Shown piece by piece: positions 45,105 through 55,322 of a DNA stretch of 64,000 nucleotides; position 1 is the first letter of the stretch; each line of letters opens with the position of its first letter. The translations under genes were made by a program, and so were the position numbers. The notes under the pieces are model-generated. The model was given only the letters and a program-made list of their open reading frames with translations, was not told the DNA's origin and did not search any database. The DNA is from Ruminococcaceae bacterium P7 (GTDB lineage: Bacteria > Bacillota > Clostridia > Oscillospirales > Acutalibacteraceae), in NCBI GenBank assembly GCA_900100595.1, contig FMUA01000008.1, positions 62,001-126,000 of the forward strand, in the 5' to 3' direction.

Positions 45105-45190
45105 CCTTGCGTTTTGTCGGTATTATCGGCGTATAGAAGCCGTTTTTTGAAAAAATTTTTTCGGAAACGCGCTTTATTTCCGAGAAATCT

Positions 45191-45219
45191 TTGACAATCG
45201 ACAAAATATGGTGTAAAAT
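45191..45219 (+). promoter_or_regulatory. Sigma-A promoter for thrC
   Basis: A perfect TTGACA (45191-45196) and TAAAAT (45214-45219) with a 17-base spacer, 47 bases before the thrC ATG. Confidence 0.88.
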
Positions 45220-45266
45220 AAATTGTTGTTTAAAGTTTTTACTGCTTTAATGAAAGGAAGATTGAA

Positions 45267-46775
45267 ATGTTGTATAACAGCACTCAGAATGCGGCAGAGG
45301 TAGTCTCCGCGGCGCAGGCGATCGCGCAGGGCATTTCCAAGGATGGCGGGCTGTTCGTACCGCAGGAGTTTCCTCACTATGATGAGGCAGCCTTCAAGGC
45401 ATTGCTCAAGGAGGACTACAAGGGCAGAGCCAAAAAGGTATTCTCCGATTTTCTCAGCGACTTTACGCGCGAGGAAATTGACGACTGTGTTGAGAAGGCG
45501 TACACAGCCGAGAAGTTCGGCGGTGAAAATCCCGCTCCCATCGCATACACAGCACTGAACGGCAAATCCCTGAATATTCTTGAGCTGTGGCACGGACCCA
45601 CCTGTGCTTTCAAGGATATGGCGCTGCAGATTCTTCCTCATTTGTTGACGAAGTCCCTTAAAAAGACAAACGACGGCAAGGACGCTGTGATTCTTGTCGC
45701 GACTTCGGGCGATACAGGCAAGGCGGCGCTGGAAGGCTTCAAGGACGTCGAGCACACCAAGATTCTCGTGTTCTATCCCGTCAACGGCGTCAGCCCCATG
45801 CAGAAGCATCAGATGAACACACAGGAAGGCAGCAACGTCAGAGTATGCGCGATCAAGGGCAACTTTGACGATGCGCAGACAGGCGTGAAAAAAATCTTTA
45901 CCACACCCGCTGTCGCCGAGAAGCTTGCCGAGAACAATATGCTTTTCTCATCCGCGAACTCCATCAACTGGGGCAGACTGCTTCCCCAGATTGTTTACTA
46001 TATCTCCGCTTACTGCGATCTGGTCAACGACGGCAAAATCGCGTTTGGCGAAGAAATCAATGTCGTTGTTCCCACGGGTAACTTCGGCAACATCCTCGCA
46101 TCCTATTACGCGAGCCTGATGGGACTTCCCATCAAGAAGTTTATCTGCGCGTCCAATTCCAACAACGTGCTGACCGACTTCATCAATACAGGCGTATATG
46201 ATAAGAACAGACACTTCTTCACCACGATTTCGCCCTCAATGGATATTCTCGTATCCAGCAACCTCGAAAGACTGCTCTATAAGCTCTCAGGCAACAGCGA
46301 CGCCACCACCAAGGAATGGATGACCGCGCTCAAGACTGAAGGTAAATATGAGGTCTCCGACGACGTCAAGGCGTTCATGCAGGAGAAGTTCTTCGGCGGC
46401 TTCTGCGATGACGGCGCGACTCAGTCCACTATCCGCGCGTTGTTTAAGGAGAGTCACTACCTTGCCGATACTCACACCGCCGTTGCGGTCAATGTCTATG
46501 AGCAGTATGTTGCCAAGACAGGCGATGTCACTCCGGCGATCATCGCGTCCACCGCAAGCCCCTACAAGTTCTCACATTCCGTTCTCGAGGCTGTCGCGCC
46601 GTCTGAGGCGCTCCCCGAAAACGAGTTTGACATGGTCGATATGCTCCATGAGTTGACCGATATGCCTGTTCCTGCTCCTCTTGCGGGACTCAAGGACAAG
46701 GCGGCGCGGTTCTCTGATGTGACGGCTGCGGACGAGATGCAGGACTATGTGCTGAAGGCACTCTCCATCGAATAA
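45267..46775 (+). CDS. thrC: Threonine synthase
   Basis: A 502-residue PLP enzyme that makes threonine from phosphohomoserine. It has the N-terminal long-type region (YNSTQNAAEVVSAAQAIAQGISKDGGLFVP), the PLP lysine in HGPTCAFKDMALQ, VATSGDTGKAALEGF, and NSINWGRLLPQIVYY. The length matches the long (E. coli/yeast-like) class. AAAGGAAG ribosome site, own promoter. The stop overlaps the next start as TAATG. Confidence 0.95.
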   Translation: MLYNSTQNAAEVVSAAQAIAQGISKDGGLFVPQEFPHYDEAAFKALLKEDYKGRAKKVFSDFLSDFTREEIDDCVEKAYTAEKFGGENPAPIAYTALNGKSLNILELWHGPTCAFKDMALQILPHLLTKSLKKTNDGKDAVILVATSGDTGKAALEGFKDVEHTKILVFYPVNGVSPMQKHQMNTQEGSNVRVCAIKGNFDDAQTGVKKIFTTPAVAEKLAENNMLFSSANSINWGRLLPQIVYYISAYCDLVNDGKIAFGEEINVVVPTGNFGNILASYYASLMGLPIKKFICASNSNNVLTDFINTGVYDKNRHFFTTISPSMDILVSSNLERLLYKLSGNSDATTKEWMTALKTEGKYEVSDDVKAFMQEKFFGGFCDDGATQSTIRALFKESHYLADTHTAVAVNVYEQYVAKTGDVTPAIIASTASPYKFSHSVLEAVAPSEALPENEFDMVDMLHELTDMPVPAPLAGLKDKAARFSDVTAADEMQDYVLKALSIE

Positions 46776-47464
46776 TGGCGCTCTACGCAATCGGAGATTT
46801 ACACCTTTCGCTCGGCGAGGATAAGCCGATGGATATTTTTGCGGGCTGGAACGACTATGTTTCACGCCTGGAAGAGAATTGGCGCAAGCTCGTAACGGAC
46901 GATGATACTGTTGTCATTGTGGGTGATATTTCCTGGGCAATGAAGCTCGAGGACACTTACACCGACTTTCAATTTATTGACGATTTACCCGGCAAAAAGC
47001 TGTTTTTGAAGGGAAACCACGACTATTGGTGGGGCACAAAAAGCAAGATGGAAGCGTATCTTGCCCAAAAAGGGCTGAACAGCATTTCCATTCTGTTCAA
47101 CAACGCCTTTGTCTGCGGCGACTATGCCGTCTGCGGAACACGCGGCTGGTTTCTCGAGAACGATACCCCTGAGGACATCAAGGTGCTCAACCGCGAGGTG
47201 GGCAGATTGCAGATGTCCCTGAGTGCAGCGGAGCAGACAGGCAAAGATCCTGTCGTATTCCTGCACTATCCGCCGTATTACCGCGGAATTGCCTGCGAGG
47301 AGATCATGAACGTGTTGGTGGAGCATAACATCAAAAAGTGTTACTACGGTCACATTCACGGAAAAAAGAATTTCCGCCTTGCCTGCGAGGGCGTGTACAG
47401 GGGCGTTGATTTCACGCTGGTTTCGGGAGACAGGATCGGCTTTATGCCTGTCTTGGTCAGATAA
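46775..47464 (+). CDS. Calcineurin-like metallophosphoesterase
   Basis: A 229-residue phosphoesterase with all metal-ligand motifs: YAIGDLHL, VIVGDISWA, FLKGNHDYWWG, VVFLHYPPYY and YYGHIHG. The substrate is unknown. It is cytoplasmic, with no signal peptide. It overlaps thrC by one base (TAATG) and so is co-expressed with it, though a metabolic link is not evident. The paralogous families include nucleases and nucleotide phosphatases. Confidence 0.88.
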   Translation: MALYAIGDLHLSLGEDKPMDIFAGWNDYVSRLEENWRKLVTDDDTVVIVGDISWAMKLEDTYTDFQFIDDLPGKKLFLKGNHDYWWGTKSKMEAYLAQKGLNSISILFNNAFVCGDYAVCGTRGWFLENDTPEDIKVLNREVGRLQMSLSAAEQTGKDPVVFLHYPPYYRGIACEEIMNVLVEHNIKKCYYGHIHGKKNFRLACEGVYRGVDFTLVSGDRIGFMPVLVR

Positions 47465-47465
47465 C

Positions 47466-47494
47466 TTGATTTATAAGAAAAGTTATGATATAAT
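47466..47494 (+). promoter_or_regulatory. Sigma-A promoter for tig-clpP-clpX
   Basis: TTGATT (47466-47471) and TATAAT (47489-47494) with a 17-base spacer, immediately after the phosphoesterase stop and 43 bases before the tig ATG. No CIRCE or CtsR operator is evident around it. Confidence 0.85.
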
Positions 47495-47537
47495 AAAGCG
47501 ATAACTATCAAAAGAATCATTAATGGAGGAATTAAAA

Positions 47538-48818
47538 ATGGCACTGAAAGAATGTTTAAAGAAGGAAGCGGCAAACGCTTATGAGCTGACCGTCTCCGTA
47601 GACGGCGAGATTTTTGAAAAAGCGATCAACAAGGTATATAAGAAGCAGGTCAAGAAGATCAACATTCCCGGATTCAGAAAGGGCAAGGCTCCCAGACATA
47701 TCATCGAGAGAATGTACGGCACTGAGGTGTTCTATGATGACGCGATGCAGGAGTGCTATCCCGACGCTCTCTATGAGGCAGCCAAGGAACAGGGTCTTGA
47801 AATCGTCGCGGTTGAGAAGCTCGAGGCGATCGAGGCAGGCAAGGACGGCTTCACGTTCAAGACCGATATCATTGTAAAGCCCACCCTGACCGTAGACGGC
47901 TACAAGGGCTTTGAGATCGAGAAGAAGTCCACCGAGGTCACCGACGAGCTCGTTGACGAGGAGATCGAGAAGGTCAGAGACCGCAACTCCCGTATGGTTA
48001 CCGTTGAGGACAGAGCGGCTGAGATCGGCGACACCGTTGTATTTGACTTTGAAGGCTTCACCGACGGCGTTCCCTTCGAGGGCGGCAAGGCGGAGAACTA
48101 CAGCCTTGCTCTCGGTTCCGGCAACTTCATTCCCGGCTTTGAGGAGCAGCTGGTCGGTCACTCCACAGGCGAGGAATTCAGTATCAATGTAACATTCCCC
48201 GAGGAGTATCAGGCAGAGGAGCTCAAGGGCAAGGATGCGGAGTTCAAGATCAACCTCCACGAAATCAAGACCAAGGAGCTTCCCGAGGTTGACGACGAGT
48301 TCGTAAAGGACGTTTCCGATAAGGAGACTCTCGACGAGTACAAGGTTCAGCTCAGAGCAGAGATCGCAAAGAGACTCGCTGACGAGGCGGAAAAGGACGT
48401 TGACAACCAGATTTCCGAGAAGCTGATCGCGCTTGCGACGGACGAGATTCCCGAGGCAATGTATGACAACCAGGCGAGCGACATGGTAAGAGATTTTGAC
48501 ATGCGCCTGCGTTCACAGGGCATGGATCTCAACACCTACATGCAGTACATGGGCACCGATGTAAACGGTCTCAAGGCTATGTACAAGGATGAGGCGGAGA
48601 AGAGGGTTAAGCTCAGACTCGTTCTCGAGGCGATCGCCGCTCAGGAAAACATCGAAGTAACCGAGGAAGTTCTTGACGCGGAATACGGCAAGATGGCTGA
48701 GGCTTACAAGATGGACGTAGAAAAGGTGAAGGCTGCCGTGCCCGCAGATTCTCTGACCGAGGATCTCAAGGTTCAGAAGGCGCTTGAGCTTGTAAAAAAC
48801 AACGCGGTTATTAAATAA
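47538..48818 (+). CDS. tig: Trigger factor (ribosome-bound chaperone)
   Basis: A 426-residue trigger factor. The ribosome-binding domain has the signature [20 protein letters not shown]. The FKBP-type isomerase domain spans about residues 150-235 ([43 protein letters not shown]). The helical C-terminal chaperone domain follows. The ATG at 47538 has GGAGGA 6-10 bases upstream; an ATG five codons earlier lies in front of that site and is rejected. Leads the tig-clpP-clpX-lon-engB protein-quality run. Confidence 0.96.
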   Translation: MALKECLKKEAANAYELTVSVDGEIFEKAINKVYKKQVKKINIPGFRKGKAPRHIIERMYGTEVFYDDAMQECYPDALYEAAKEQGLEIVAVEKLEAIEAGKDGFTFKTDIIVKPTLTVDGYKGFEIEKKSTEVTDELVDEEIEKVRDRNSRMVTVEDRAAEIGDTVVFDFEGFTDGVPFEGGKAENYSLALGSGNFIPGFEEQLVGHSTGEEFSINVTFPEEYQAEELKGKDAEFKINLHEIKTKELPEVDDEFVKDVSDKETLDEYKVQLRAEIAKRLADEAEKDVDNQISEKLIALATDEIPEAMYDNQASDMVRDFDMRLRSQGMDLNTYMQYMGTDVNGLKAMYKDEAEKRVKLRLVLEAIAAQENIEVTEEVLDAEYGKMAEAYKMDVEKVKAAVPADSLTEDLKVQKALELVKNNAVIK

Positions 48819-48877
48819 GGAAACTTCTGAATAATCCATCAATACCGCGATACAATAAATCAGAAAGGGTTGATAGT

Positions 48878-49459
48878 ATGGCATTGGTACCGTATGTTGT
48901 GGAACAGACCAACCGCGGCGAGCGTTCCTACGATATTTATTCAAGACTGTTAAATGACAGAATCATTATGTTGCATGACGAGGTCAACAGCGCGACCGCA
49001 AGCGTTGTTGTTGCGCAGTTGCTTTATCTCGAAAGTCAGGACCCCACAAAGGATATCAGCCTTTACATCAACAGCCCCGGCGGCAGTGTGACTGACGGCT
49101 TGGCAATTTACGACACCATGCAGTATATCAAGTGCGATGTTTCCACGATTTGCATGGGAATGGCGGCGAGCATGGGCGCTTTCCTGCTTTCCGCAGGCAC
49201 AAAGGGCAAAAGATTGGCGCTGCCGAACAGTACCATCATGATTCATCAGCCTCTCGGCGGCTACAAGGGTCAGGCTACCGACATGGAGATTCACACTCGC
49301 TACATGCTCGACACCAAGGCGCGTCTGAACCGGATTCTTTCGGAGAACACAGGCAAGCCGTTGGATGTTGTCAAGGCGGACACCGAGCGTGATAATTTCA
49401 TGACCGCGCAGGAAGCGCTGGAATACGGCTTGATTGATAAGGTAATTGACAAAAGATAA
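48878..49459 (+). CDS. clpP: ATP-dependent Clp protease proteolytic subunit
   Basis: A 193-residue serine protease. Catalytic Ser is in [14 protein letters not shown], His in [11 protein letters not shown], and Asp in ADTERDNFM. The N-terminus ([23 protein letters not shown]) is short as usual. It forms the tetradecameric chamber that works with ClpX, encoded 14 bases downstream. AAAGGG ribosome site. No promoter with good boxes was found in the 59-base gap after tig, so it is likely read from the tig promoter. Confidence 0.97.
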   Translation: MALVPYVVEQTNRGERSYDIYSRLLNDRIIMLHDEVNSATASVVVAQLLYLESQDPTKDISLYINSPGGSVTDGLAIYDTMQYIKCDVSTICMGMAASMGAFLLSAGTKGKRLALPNSTIMIHQPLGGYKGQATDMEIHTRYMLDTKARLNRILSENTGKPLDVVKADTERDNFMTAQEALEYGLIDKVIDKR

Positions 49460-49473
49460 GGTGAGATTATCTC

Positions 49474-50805
49474 ATGGCTAATAAAAACAACGACAAGGAA
49501 ATCTACTGTTCCTTCTGTGGCAAGCCGCAGGATCTGGTGTCCAGGCTTATCGCGGGCAGCGGCGCCTATATATGCGACCGCTGCGTGGAGCTGTGCATGA
49601 ACATCATCGAACAGTCAGGCGAGGTTGAACGCGACAGAGATCGCGAGTATTCTCCGTCTGCTCCCGAAATGTCCGAGGAGGATTTTGCCGCGCTTTTGAA
49701 GCCAAAGGAAATCAAGGCAATCCTAGACGAATATGTCATCGGTCAGGATGACGCCAAGGTTACGCTGAGCGTAGCTGTCTATAACCACTATAAACGCGCC
49801 TTTGCGGGCGACAACAGCGTTGATTTCGCAAAGAGCAATGTCCTTCTTCTCGGACCCACGGGCGTCGGCAAGACGCTGCTTGCGCAGACGCTGGCCAAAG
49901 CGCTTGACGTGCCCTTTGCAATCGCGGACGCGACCACGCTGACCGAAGCGGGCTATGTAGGTGAGGATGTTGAAAACATCCTGCTCAAGCTGATTCAGGC
50001 AGCGGATTATGATATCGAACGCGCGGAGCGCGGCATCATCTATATCGATGAGATTGACAAAATTGCGCGTAAGAGCGAAAACCCGTCCATTACACGCGAC
50101 GTCAGCGGTGAGGGCGTGCAGCAGGCATTGCTTAAAATCGTGGAAGGAACCCTTGCCAATGTACCTCCTCATGGCGGAAGAAAGCATCCGCAACAGGAAT
50201 TCCTTCAAATTGATACAAAGAACATCCTCTTTATCTGCGGAGGCGCTTTTGACGGTCTCGAGAAAATTGTCGAGAAGCGTCAGGGCAGCTCGGTAATCGG
50301 CTTCGGCGCCGATATCAAGTCGAGAAAAGAGCTTGACGAGAGCGATTGGATGAAGGATGTTGTCGCACGCGATCTGGTCAAGTTCGGTATCATTCCCGAA
50401 TTAATCGGCAGATTGCCCGTAATCACCGCGCTCAGCGGACTCGATACGCAGGCACTTGTTCAGATTCTCACGGTTCCCAAGAACTCGATCGTATCCCAGT
50501 ACAAAAAGCTCTTTGAGCTGGATGGCGTTGAGCTGTACTTTGAGGACGAGGCTCTCGAGGCGATCGCGCAGCAGGCGTATGACCAAAAGACGGGCGCAAG
50601 AGGACTGCGCGGCATCATGGAGAGTATTCTCAAGGATTTGATGTTTGAGACGCCGTCCGATACTACGATTGAGAAGATCATCATTACCAAGGCGGTTGTC
50701 ACCGACAAGGAGCAGCCGCAGATCACAAGGAAAAAGGAGAAATCTGCTTTTTCCCTGAAGATGCCGAAGAAAGAAAAGCGTTCCAAGAGAAGCTCGGCGT
50801 CGTAA
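49474..50805 (+). CDS. clpX: ATP-dependent Clp protease ATP-binding subunit ClpX
   Basis: A 443-residue AAA+ unfoldase. The zinc-binding domain is [30 protein letters not shown]. Walker A is [18 protein letters not shown], Walker [12 protein letters not shown], the ClpP-docking IGF loop is read in [12 protein letters not shown], and sensor 2 [10 protein letters not shown]. The last ~30 residues form an extra lysine/arginine-rich tail ([18 protein letters not shown]) beyond the usual end. Confidence 0.96.
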   Translation: MANKNNDKEIYCSFCGKPQDLVSRLIAGSGAYICDRCVELCMNIIEQSGEVERDRDREYSPSAPEMSEEDFAALLKPKEIKAILDEYVIGQDDAKVTLSVAVYNHYKRAFAGDNSVDFAKSNVLLLGPTGVGKTLLAQTLAKALDVPFAIADATTLTEAGYVGEDVENILLKLIQAADYDIERAERGIIYIDEIDKIARKSENPSITRDVSGEGVQQALLKIVEGTLANVPPHGGRKHPQQEFLQIDTKNILFICGGAFDGLEKIVEKRQGSSVIGFGADIKSRKELDESDWMKDVVARDLVKFGIIPELIGRLPVITALSGLDTQALVQILTVPKNSIVSQYKKLFELDGVELYFEDEALEAIAQQAYDQKTGARGLRGIMESILKDLMFETPSDTTIEKIIITKAVVTDKEQPQITRKKEKSAFSLKMPKKEKRSKRSSAS

Positions 50806-50897
50806 AGCTACCGAAGCGGTAGCTCGTATACTGCTAAAACTGTTTTCGGGCAACACCGCTGCGGCAACTGCCGTTTTTGCGGTGTTGCCCGATTTTT
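50806..50897 (+). terminator. Double hairpin terminator between clpX and lon
   Basis: A first hairpin AGCTACC/GGTAGCT (50806-50824) directly follows the clpX stop. A second, stronger one pairs CGGGCAACACCGC (50847-50859) with GCGGTGTTGCCCG (50879-50891), all 13 bp perfect, with a small inner hairpin in its loop, followed by ATTTTTG. Confidence 0.8.
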
Positions 50898-50936
50898 GAT
50901 AGAAAGAGAGCATATGGCTCTCGGAAAGGAGACACA

Positions 50937-53339
50937 ATGGAATCTCAAAATAAAGACACCTTGATTGTCCCTGTATTGCCTTTGAGAGGCTTGGTTGTTT
51001 TTCCAAAGTCCCTGATTCATTTTGATGTGGGCAGACAGAAAAGCATTACCGCAATTCATAAAGCGATGAAGCATAATCAGTTGATTTTTCTGTCTGCGCA
51101 GATTGACGCGACGAACAGTGAACCGAAGCTGGTAGATGTTTATTCCGTAGGCGTTGTCGCCAAGATTGTGCAGGTGCTCAAACAGCCCGAGAATATCACG
51201 CGGATTGTGATTGAGGGCAAGTACAGAGCGCGTATCATTTCGCCTGTGCAGGATGCGGAAGGTCTGATGGCGGAGATCGAGCCGTTGACCGACCAGATCA
51301 AGCTCCCGAGTGATATGGATATCGCGCTGATGCGTGCGGTGAAAAAGGAGTTTGAGGAATATCTTTCCATTTCACCCGCGATGCCTGCGGATATTATTTT
51401 CAAAGTTGCCCTTTGCAGAAGCGCGGGCGAGCTGGCGGATTATATTGCCGCGAACATGGCGCTGGATTACCAGACAAAACAGAGTATTCTTGAAATAATT
51501 GATTCTTCCGAGCGGTTGAAGGACGTTCTCGACGTCCTTGTTAATGAAAATTATATTCTCCGTCTGGAAAACGAAATCAGTCACAAGGCGAAGCAGCGCA
51601 TTGATGAAAGTCAGCGCGACTTTTTCCTGCGTGAGCAAAAGCGTGTGATTGAGGAGGAACTGGGAGAGGACGACAATCCTGTTGAGGACGCGGAGGAGTA
51701 CGCGAACAGAATCATCGAGCTGAAGCTTGATAAAAAGAGCGAGGACGTTCTGCTCAAGGAGTGCCGCAAGCTGATGAAAATGCCGTACGGCAGCCAGGAG
51801 GCGTCCGTGATCCGCAGTTATCTGGACACGGTTCTCGATTTGCCGTGGCACCATGCGACCAAGGATAAAATCGTCATATCCCGCATCCGCAAGGAACTGG
51901 ATAAAACGCATTTCGGCCTTGAAAAAATCAAGGACAGAATCATTGAACAGCTTGCTGTCAGAAAGCTCAGCACCAAGCAAAAGGGACAGATCATCTGCTT
52001 TGTAGGTCCTCCGGGCGTCGGCAAGACGTCGATAGCCAAATCCATCGCGGACGCTATCGGAAGAAACAGCCAGCGAATCGCACTCGGCGGCGTAAGGGAT
52101 GAAGCGGAAATCCGCGGTCACCGCCGCACCTACATAGGCTCTATTCCCGGACGCATTATCGCGGCGATTCAGAATGCGGGCACCAACAACCCTGTTCTGA
52201 TTCTTGACGAAGTGGACAAGCTTGGCAGCGACTACAAGGGCGATCCGACCTCCGCGCTGCTCGAGGTACTCGACAGCGAGCAGAACAGCAAGTTTGTTGA
52301 CCACTATATCGATATTCCCTTTGATCTGTCTAATGTCATGTTTATTACAACGGCGAACGACCTAGGTACGATACCCGCACCGTTGCGAGACAGAATGGAG
52401 ATTATCGAAATCAACAGCTATACCCGTGAGGAAAAGTTCTATATTGCGAAGAAGCATTTGATTCCCAAGCAGCTGGAGCTGTGTGGATTTTCTTCAAAAG
52501 AATTAAAATTCACGCAGAAGGGAATCTATTCATTGATTGATTTCTATACCCGCGAAGCGGGTGTCAGAACGCTGGAACGCACGATTGCCAACCTCATGCG
52601 CAAGTGCGCGGTAGAAAAGCTCGAGCAGGGCAAGGAGAGCTTCAAAATAGATGAAGCGGAGATTGAGCGTCTGCTCGGTCACAAGAAGTATCTGCCTGAG
52701 CAGTTGAACAAAAAGGACGAAATCGGTATTGTCAACGGACTTGCATGGACGTCGGTCGGCGGTGAGCTGTTGCCGATAGAAGTCGCTCTGATGGACGGCA
52801 CGGGCAAGCTGGAGCTGACAGGTTCTCTTGGCGACGTTATGAAGGAGAGCGCGAAAATCGCGGTCAACTGCATCCGCAGTCACGCGGACGTGCTCGGAAT
52901 TGATTCGAATTTCTATAAGAATAAAGATATCCATATTCATGCGCCGGAGGGTGCGGTGCCCAAGGACGGACCTTCTGCAGGTATCACGATGGCGACAGCT
53001 ATCTATTCCGCGCTGTCCTCCAAGGCAATCCGTCACGATATCGCGATGACGGGAGAAATCACCCTGCGCGGCAGGGTACTGCCCATCGGCGGATTAAAGG
53101 AAAAGAGCATGGCTGCCTACAAGCACGGTATAGCGACTGTTATTATCCCGAAGCTCAACGAGCCTGATGTGGAGGAGTGCGATGCCGCTGTCAGGGAGCA
53201 TGTCAATTTTGTCGCTGTCGAGAGCCTGCAGGATGTGCTTAAATGCGCGATCATTGACCCTGTGCAGCTTACTGACAGGGAATGGAACCGATCTTACTTT
53301 CCGGTCAAAAAGGCGAATCTCGCCCGCGTTACGCAGTAA
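50937..53339 (+). CDS. lon: ATP-dependent protease Lon (LonA type)
   Basis: An 800-residue LonA. The N-terminal substrate domain starts LIVPVLPLRGLVVFPKSLIHFDVGR. The AAA+ module has Walker A GPPGVGKTSIAKSIADAIGR, Walker B PVLILDEVDKLG and the GGVRDEAEIRGHRRTYIGSIPGRI loop. The protease domain has the Ser-Lys dyad in KDGPSAGITMATAIYSAL and GGLKEKSMAAYKHGI. AAAGGAGAC ribosome site gives the ATG at 50937; upstream in-frame codons run through the terminator. Confidence 0.97.
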   Translation: MESQNKDTLIVPVLPLRGLVVFPKSLIHFDVGRQKSITAIHKAMKHNQLIFLSAQIDATNSEPKLVDVYSVGVVAKIVQVLKQPENITRIVIEGKYRARIISPVQDAEGLMAEIEPLTDQIKLPSDMDIALMRAVKKEFEEYLSISPAMPADIIFKVALCRSAGELADYIAANMALDYQTKQSILEIIDSSERLKDVLDVLVNENYILRLENEISHKAKQRIDESQRDFFLREQKRVIEEELGEDDNPVEDAEEYANRIIELKLDKKSEDVLLKECRKLMKMPYGSQEASVIRSYLDTVLDLPWHHATKDKIVISRIRKELDKTHFGLEKIKDRIIEQLAVRKLSTKQKGQIICFVGPPGVGKTSIAKSIADAIGRNSQRIALGGVRDEAEIRGHRRTYIGSIPGRIIAAIQNAGTNNPVLILDEVDKLGSDYKGDPTSALLEVLDSEQNSKFVDHYIDIPFDLSNVMFITTANDLGTIPAPLRDRMEIIEINSYTREEKFYIAKKHLIPKQLELCGFSSKELKFTQKGIYSLIDFYTREAGVRTLERTIANLMRKCAVEKLEQGKESFKIDEAEIERLLGHKKYLPEQLNKKDEIGIVNGLAWTSVGGELLPIEVALMDGTGKLELTGSLGDVMKESAKIAVNCIRSHADVLGIDSNFYKNKDIHIHAPEGAVPKDGPSAGITMATAIYSALSSKAIRHDIAMTGEITLRGRVLPIGGLKEKSMAAYKHGIATVIIPKLNEPDVEECDAAVREHVNFVAVESLQDVLKCAIIDPVQLTDREWNRSYFPVKKANLARVTQ

Positions 53340-53350
53340 GGAGGGCGCCT

Positions 53351-53953
53351 GTGAATTTTAACGAAGTCAGTTTTGAATATGCCGCGGGAACCGTCAATCA
53401 GCTTCCCGTGTCTGATTTGCCTGAAATCGTTTTTTCGGGTCATTCCAACGTCGGTAAAAGCTCATTGCTCAACAAACTGGTGCAGCGAAAGGCATTGGCG
53501 CGCGTGAGCGCACAGCCGGGAAAAACCGCTACCATCAACTTTTATCGTCTGCAAAGATGCCGATTTGTCGATTTGCCGGGTTACGGTTACGCGAAGGTCT
53601 CCAAGGCAGAGAAGGAGCGTTGGGCGAGTCTGGTGGAGGGGTATCTCTCTTCCGAGAGGAACATCGTTCTGATCGTGCAGATTATTGACATCCGCCACAA
53701 GCCGACAAAGGACGATTATGACATGCTGAAGTTTCTCTATGACTGCAACGCGCCGTTCGTCATTGTCCTCACGAAAAGGGACAAGCTCAAAAAGATGGCG
53801 TATGAAAAGCGGTTGGAGGAGCTGCAGGATGAATTGGAGCTGTTCGAGGGAATCGAGCTGCTGCCGTTCTCCGCAGTGAGCGGAGAAGGCCTTGATGACA
53901 TCAAGGAAGTCATCGAGGAGTATATCGAGGGTTACGAGGAGGAAAACGAGTAA
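53351..53953 (+). CDS. engB: Ribosome biogenesis GTP-binding protein EngB (YsxC)
   Basis: A 200-residue GTPase needed for 50S assembly. G1 FSGHSNVGKSSLLNKL, G2 region QPGKTATINFY, G3 FVDLPGYGYAKV, G4 LTKRDKL, and G5 near PFSAVSGEG. The start is GTG at 53351 with AAGGAGGG about 7 bases upstream; the longer ATG-initiated frame lies inside lon. lon-engB is a classical Firmicutes pair. The stop and the next start overlap as TAATG. Confidence 0.95.
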   Translation: MNFNEVSFEYAAGTVNQLPVSDLPEIVFSGHSNVGKSSLLNKLVQRKALARVSAQPGKTATINFYRLQRCRFVDLPGYGYAKVSKAEKERWASLVEGYLSSERNIVLIVQIIDIRHKPTKDDYDMLKFLYDCNAPFVIVLTKRDKLKKMAYEKRLEELQDELELFEGIELLPFSAVSGEGLDDIKEVIEEYIEGYEEENE

Positions 53954-55233
53954 TGGAAAAGAAACCGTTTCTCACACTGGAGCAGGCAAAGGACATCATC
54001 AAGGATATCCCGACCCCGTTCCATGTTTATGATGAAAAGGGTATCAGAGAGAACGCGAGAGCGCTCAACCGCGCTTTTGCATGGAACAAGGGTTATAAAG
54101 AATATTTCGCTGTTAAAGCGACGCCGAATCCATACCTGATGAAGATTCTGCAGGAAGAGGGCTGCGGCATGGACTGCTCGTCCTATACCGAGCTGATGCT
54201 CTGCGAGTCCTGCGGCATCACAGGCGGCGAAATTATGTTCAGCTCGAACGTTACGCCCGAGCAGGATATGAAAAAGGCGTATGATCTCGGCGCAAACATC
54301 AATCTGGATGATTATACGCACGTGGAATTTATCAAGAAGATCTGCGGTGTTCCCAAGACGATCTGCTGCCGTTATAATCCGGGCGGGGTGTTCCGCATGG
54401 CGGACAGCGAGGATAAAGTGCAGGTCATGGATACTCCCGGTGATTCCAAGTACGGCATGACCGAGGAGCAGATGGAAAAAGCCTTCCTCGAGCTAAAAGA
54501 GGCTGGGGCAGAGGAGTTTGGTATTCATGCTTTCCTTGCCTCCAATACGGTTTCCAATGGCTATTATCCCGAGCTTGCGGGCATTCTCTTCCGTTTGGCG
54601 GTCAGACTGCGCGAAAAGACGGGTGTACATATCAAGTTTATAAATCTCTCCGGCGGCGTCGGCGTTGACTACCGTCCCGAGGAGCCCAAGAACGACATTG
54701 CCATTATCGGCGAAGGCGTGCGCAAGAAGTTCGAGGAAATTCTCGTTCCCGCGGGTATGGATGATGTGGCGATCTATACAGAGCTTGGCAGATACATGCT
54801 TGCTCCCTTTGGCGCGCTTGTCGCGACTGCGATTCACGAAAAGCATATCTATAAGGAATATATCGGTCTGGACGCTTGTGCCGCAAATCTCATGCGTCCG
54901 GCAATGTACGGCTCCTATCATCATATCACCGTGCTCGGCAAGGAGAATGAGCCCTGCGACCATAAGTATGATGTGACAGGCGGTCTATGTGAGAATAATG
55001 ACAAGTTTGCGATCGACAGAATGCTGCCGAAGATTGATATCGGCGATATCCTCTATATCCACGACGCGGGCGCTCACGGCTTCTCGATGGGCTACAACTA
55101 TAACGGAAAGCTCCGCTCTGCGGAGGTGCTGTTCTGTGAGGACGGCAGCCACAAGCTGATCCGCCGTGCCGAAGAGCCGAAGGATTATTTCGCGACCTTC
55201 GATTTCTCAGAGTTCAAAGATCTGACCAAATAA
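53953..55233 (+). CDS. lysA: Diaminopimelate decarboxylase family protein
   Basis: A 426-residue fold-type III PLP decarboxylase. The PLP lysine is in YFAVKATPNPYLMKIL; other family blocks are GCGMDCSSYTELMLC, NLSGGVGVDYRPEE, ELGRYMLAPFGALV and, at the C-terminus, GLCENNDKFAIDRMLP and IHDAGAHGFSMGYNYNGKLR. The last block is the substrate-proximal region of LysA, which converts meso-diaminopimelate to lysine. This sequence belongs to the variant LysA branch common in gut Clostridia, so activity on another diamino acid cannot be excluded. One-base overlap (TAATG) with engB. Confidence 0.85.
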   Translation: MEKKPFLTLEQAKDIIKDIPTPFHVYDEKGIRENARALNRAFAWNKGYKEYFAVKATPNPYLMKILQEEGCGMDCSSYTELMLCESCGITGGEIMFSSNVTPEQDMKKAYDLGANINLDDYTHVEFIKKICGVPKTICCRYNPGGVFRMADSEDKVQVMDTPGDSKYGMTEEQMEKAFLELKEAGAEEFGIHAFLASNTVSNGYYPELAGILFRLAVRLREKTGVHIKFINLSGGVGVDYRPEEPKNDIAIIGEGVRKKFEEILVPAGMDDVAIYTELGRYMLAPFGALVATAIHEKHIYKEYIGLDACAANLMRPAMYGSYHHITVLGKENEPCDHKYDVTGGLCENNDKFAIDRMLPKIDIGDILYIHDAGAHGFSMGYNYNGKLRSAEVLFCEDGSHKLIRRAEEPKDYFATFDFSEFKDLTK

Positions 55234-55249
55234 AAAGAATACAGCGAGC

Positions 55250-55291
55250 AAAGCTCCCTTTGTCCATATTCGGACAGAGGGAGCTTTTTTG
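55250..55291 (+). terminator. Intrinsic terminator after lysA
   Basis: A 16-bp stem (55250-55265 with 55272-55287, one G-U) around a 6-base loop, followed by TTTTTTGC. It lies between the converging lysA and XRE genes. Confidence 0.92.
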
Positions 55292-55322
55292 CGCCGAAAA
55301 GCAGTAGGGTAGGGGAGCGGGG

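Noticed and set aside
45160..45183. Small inverted repeat TCGGAAA/TTTCCGA before the thrC promoter, considered as a terminator for yraN
   Set aside because: A 7-bp stem with no T run after it, lying just before the -35 box. It may be an operator, but the evidence is too thin to list.
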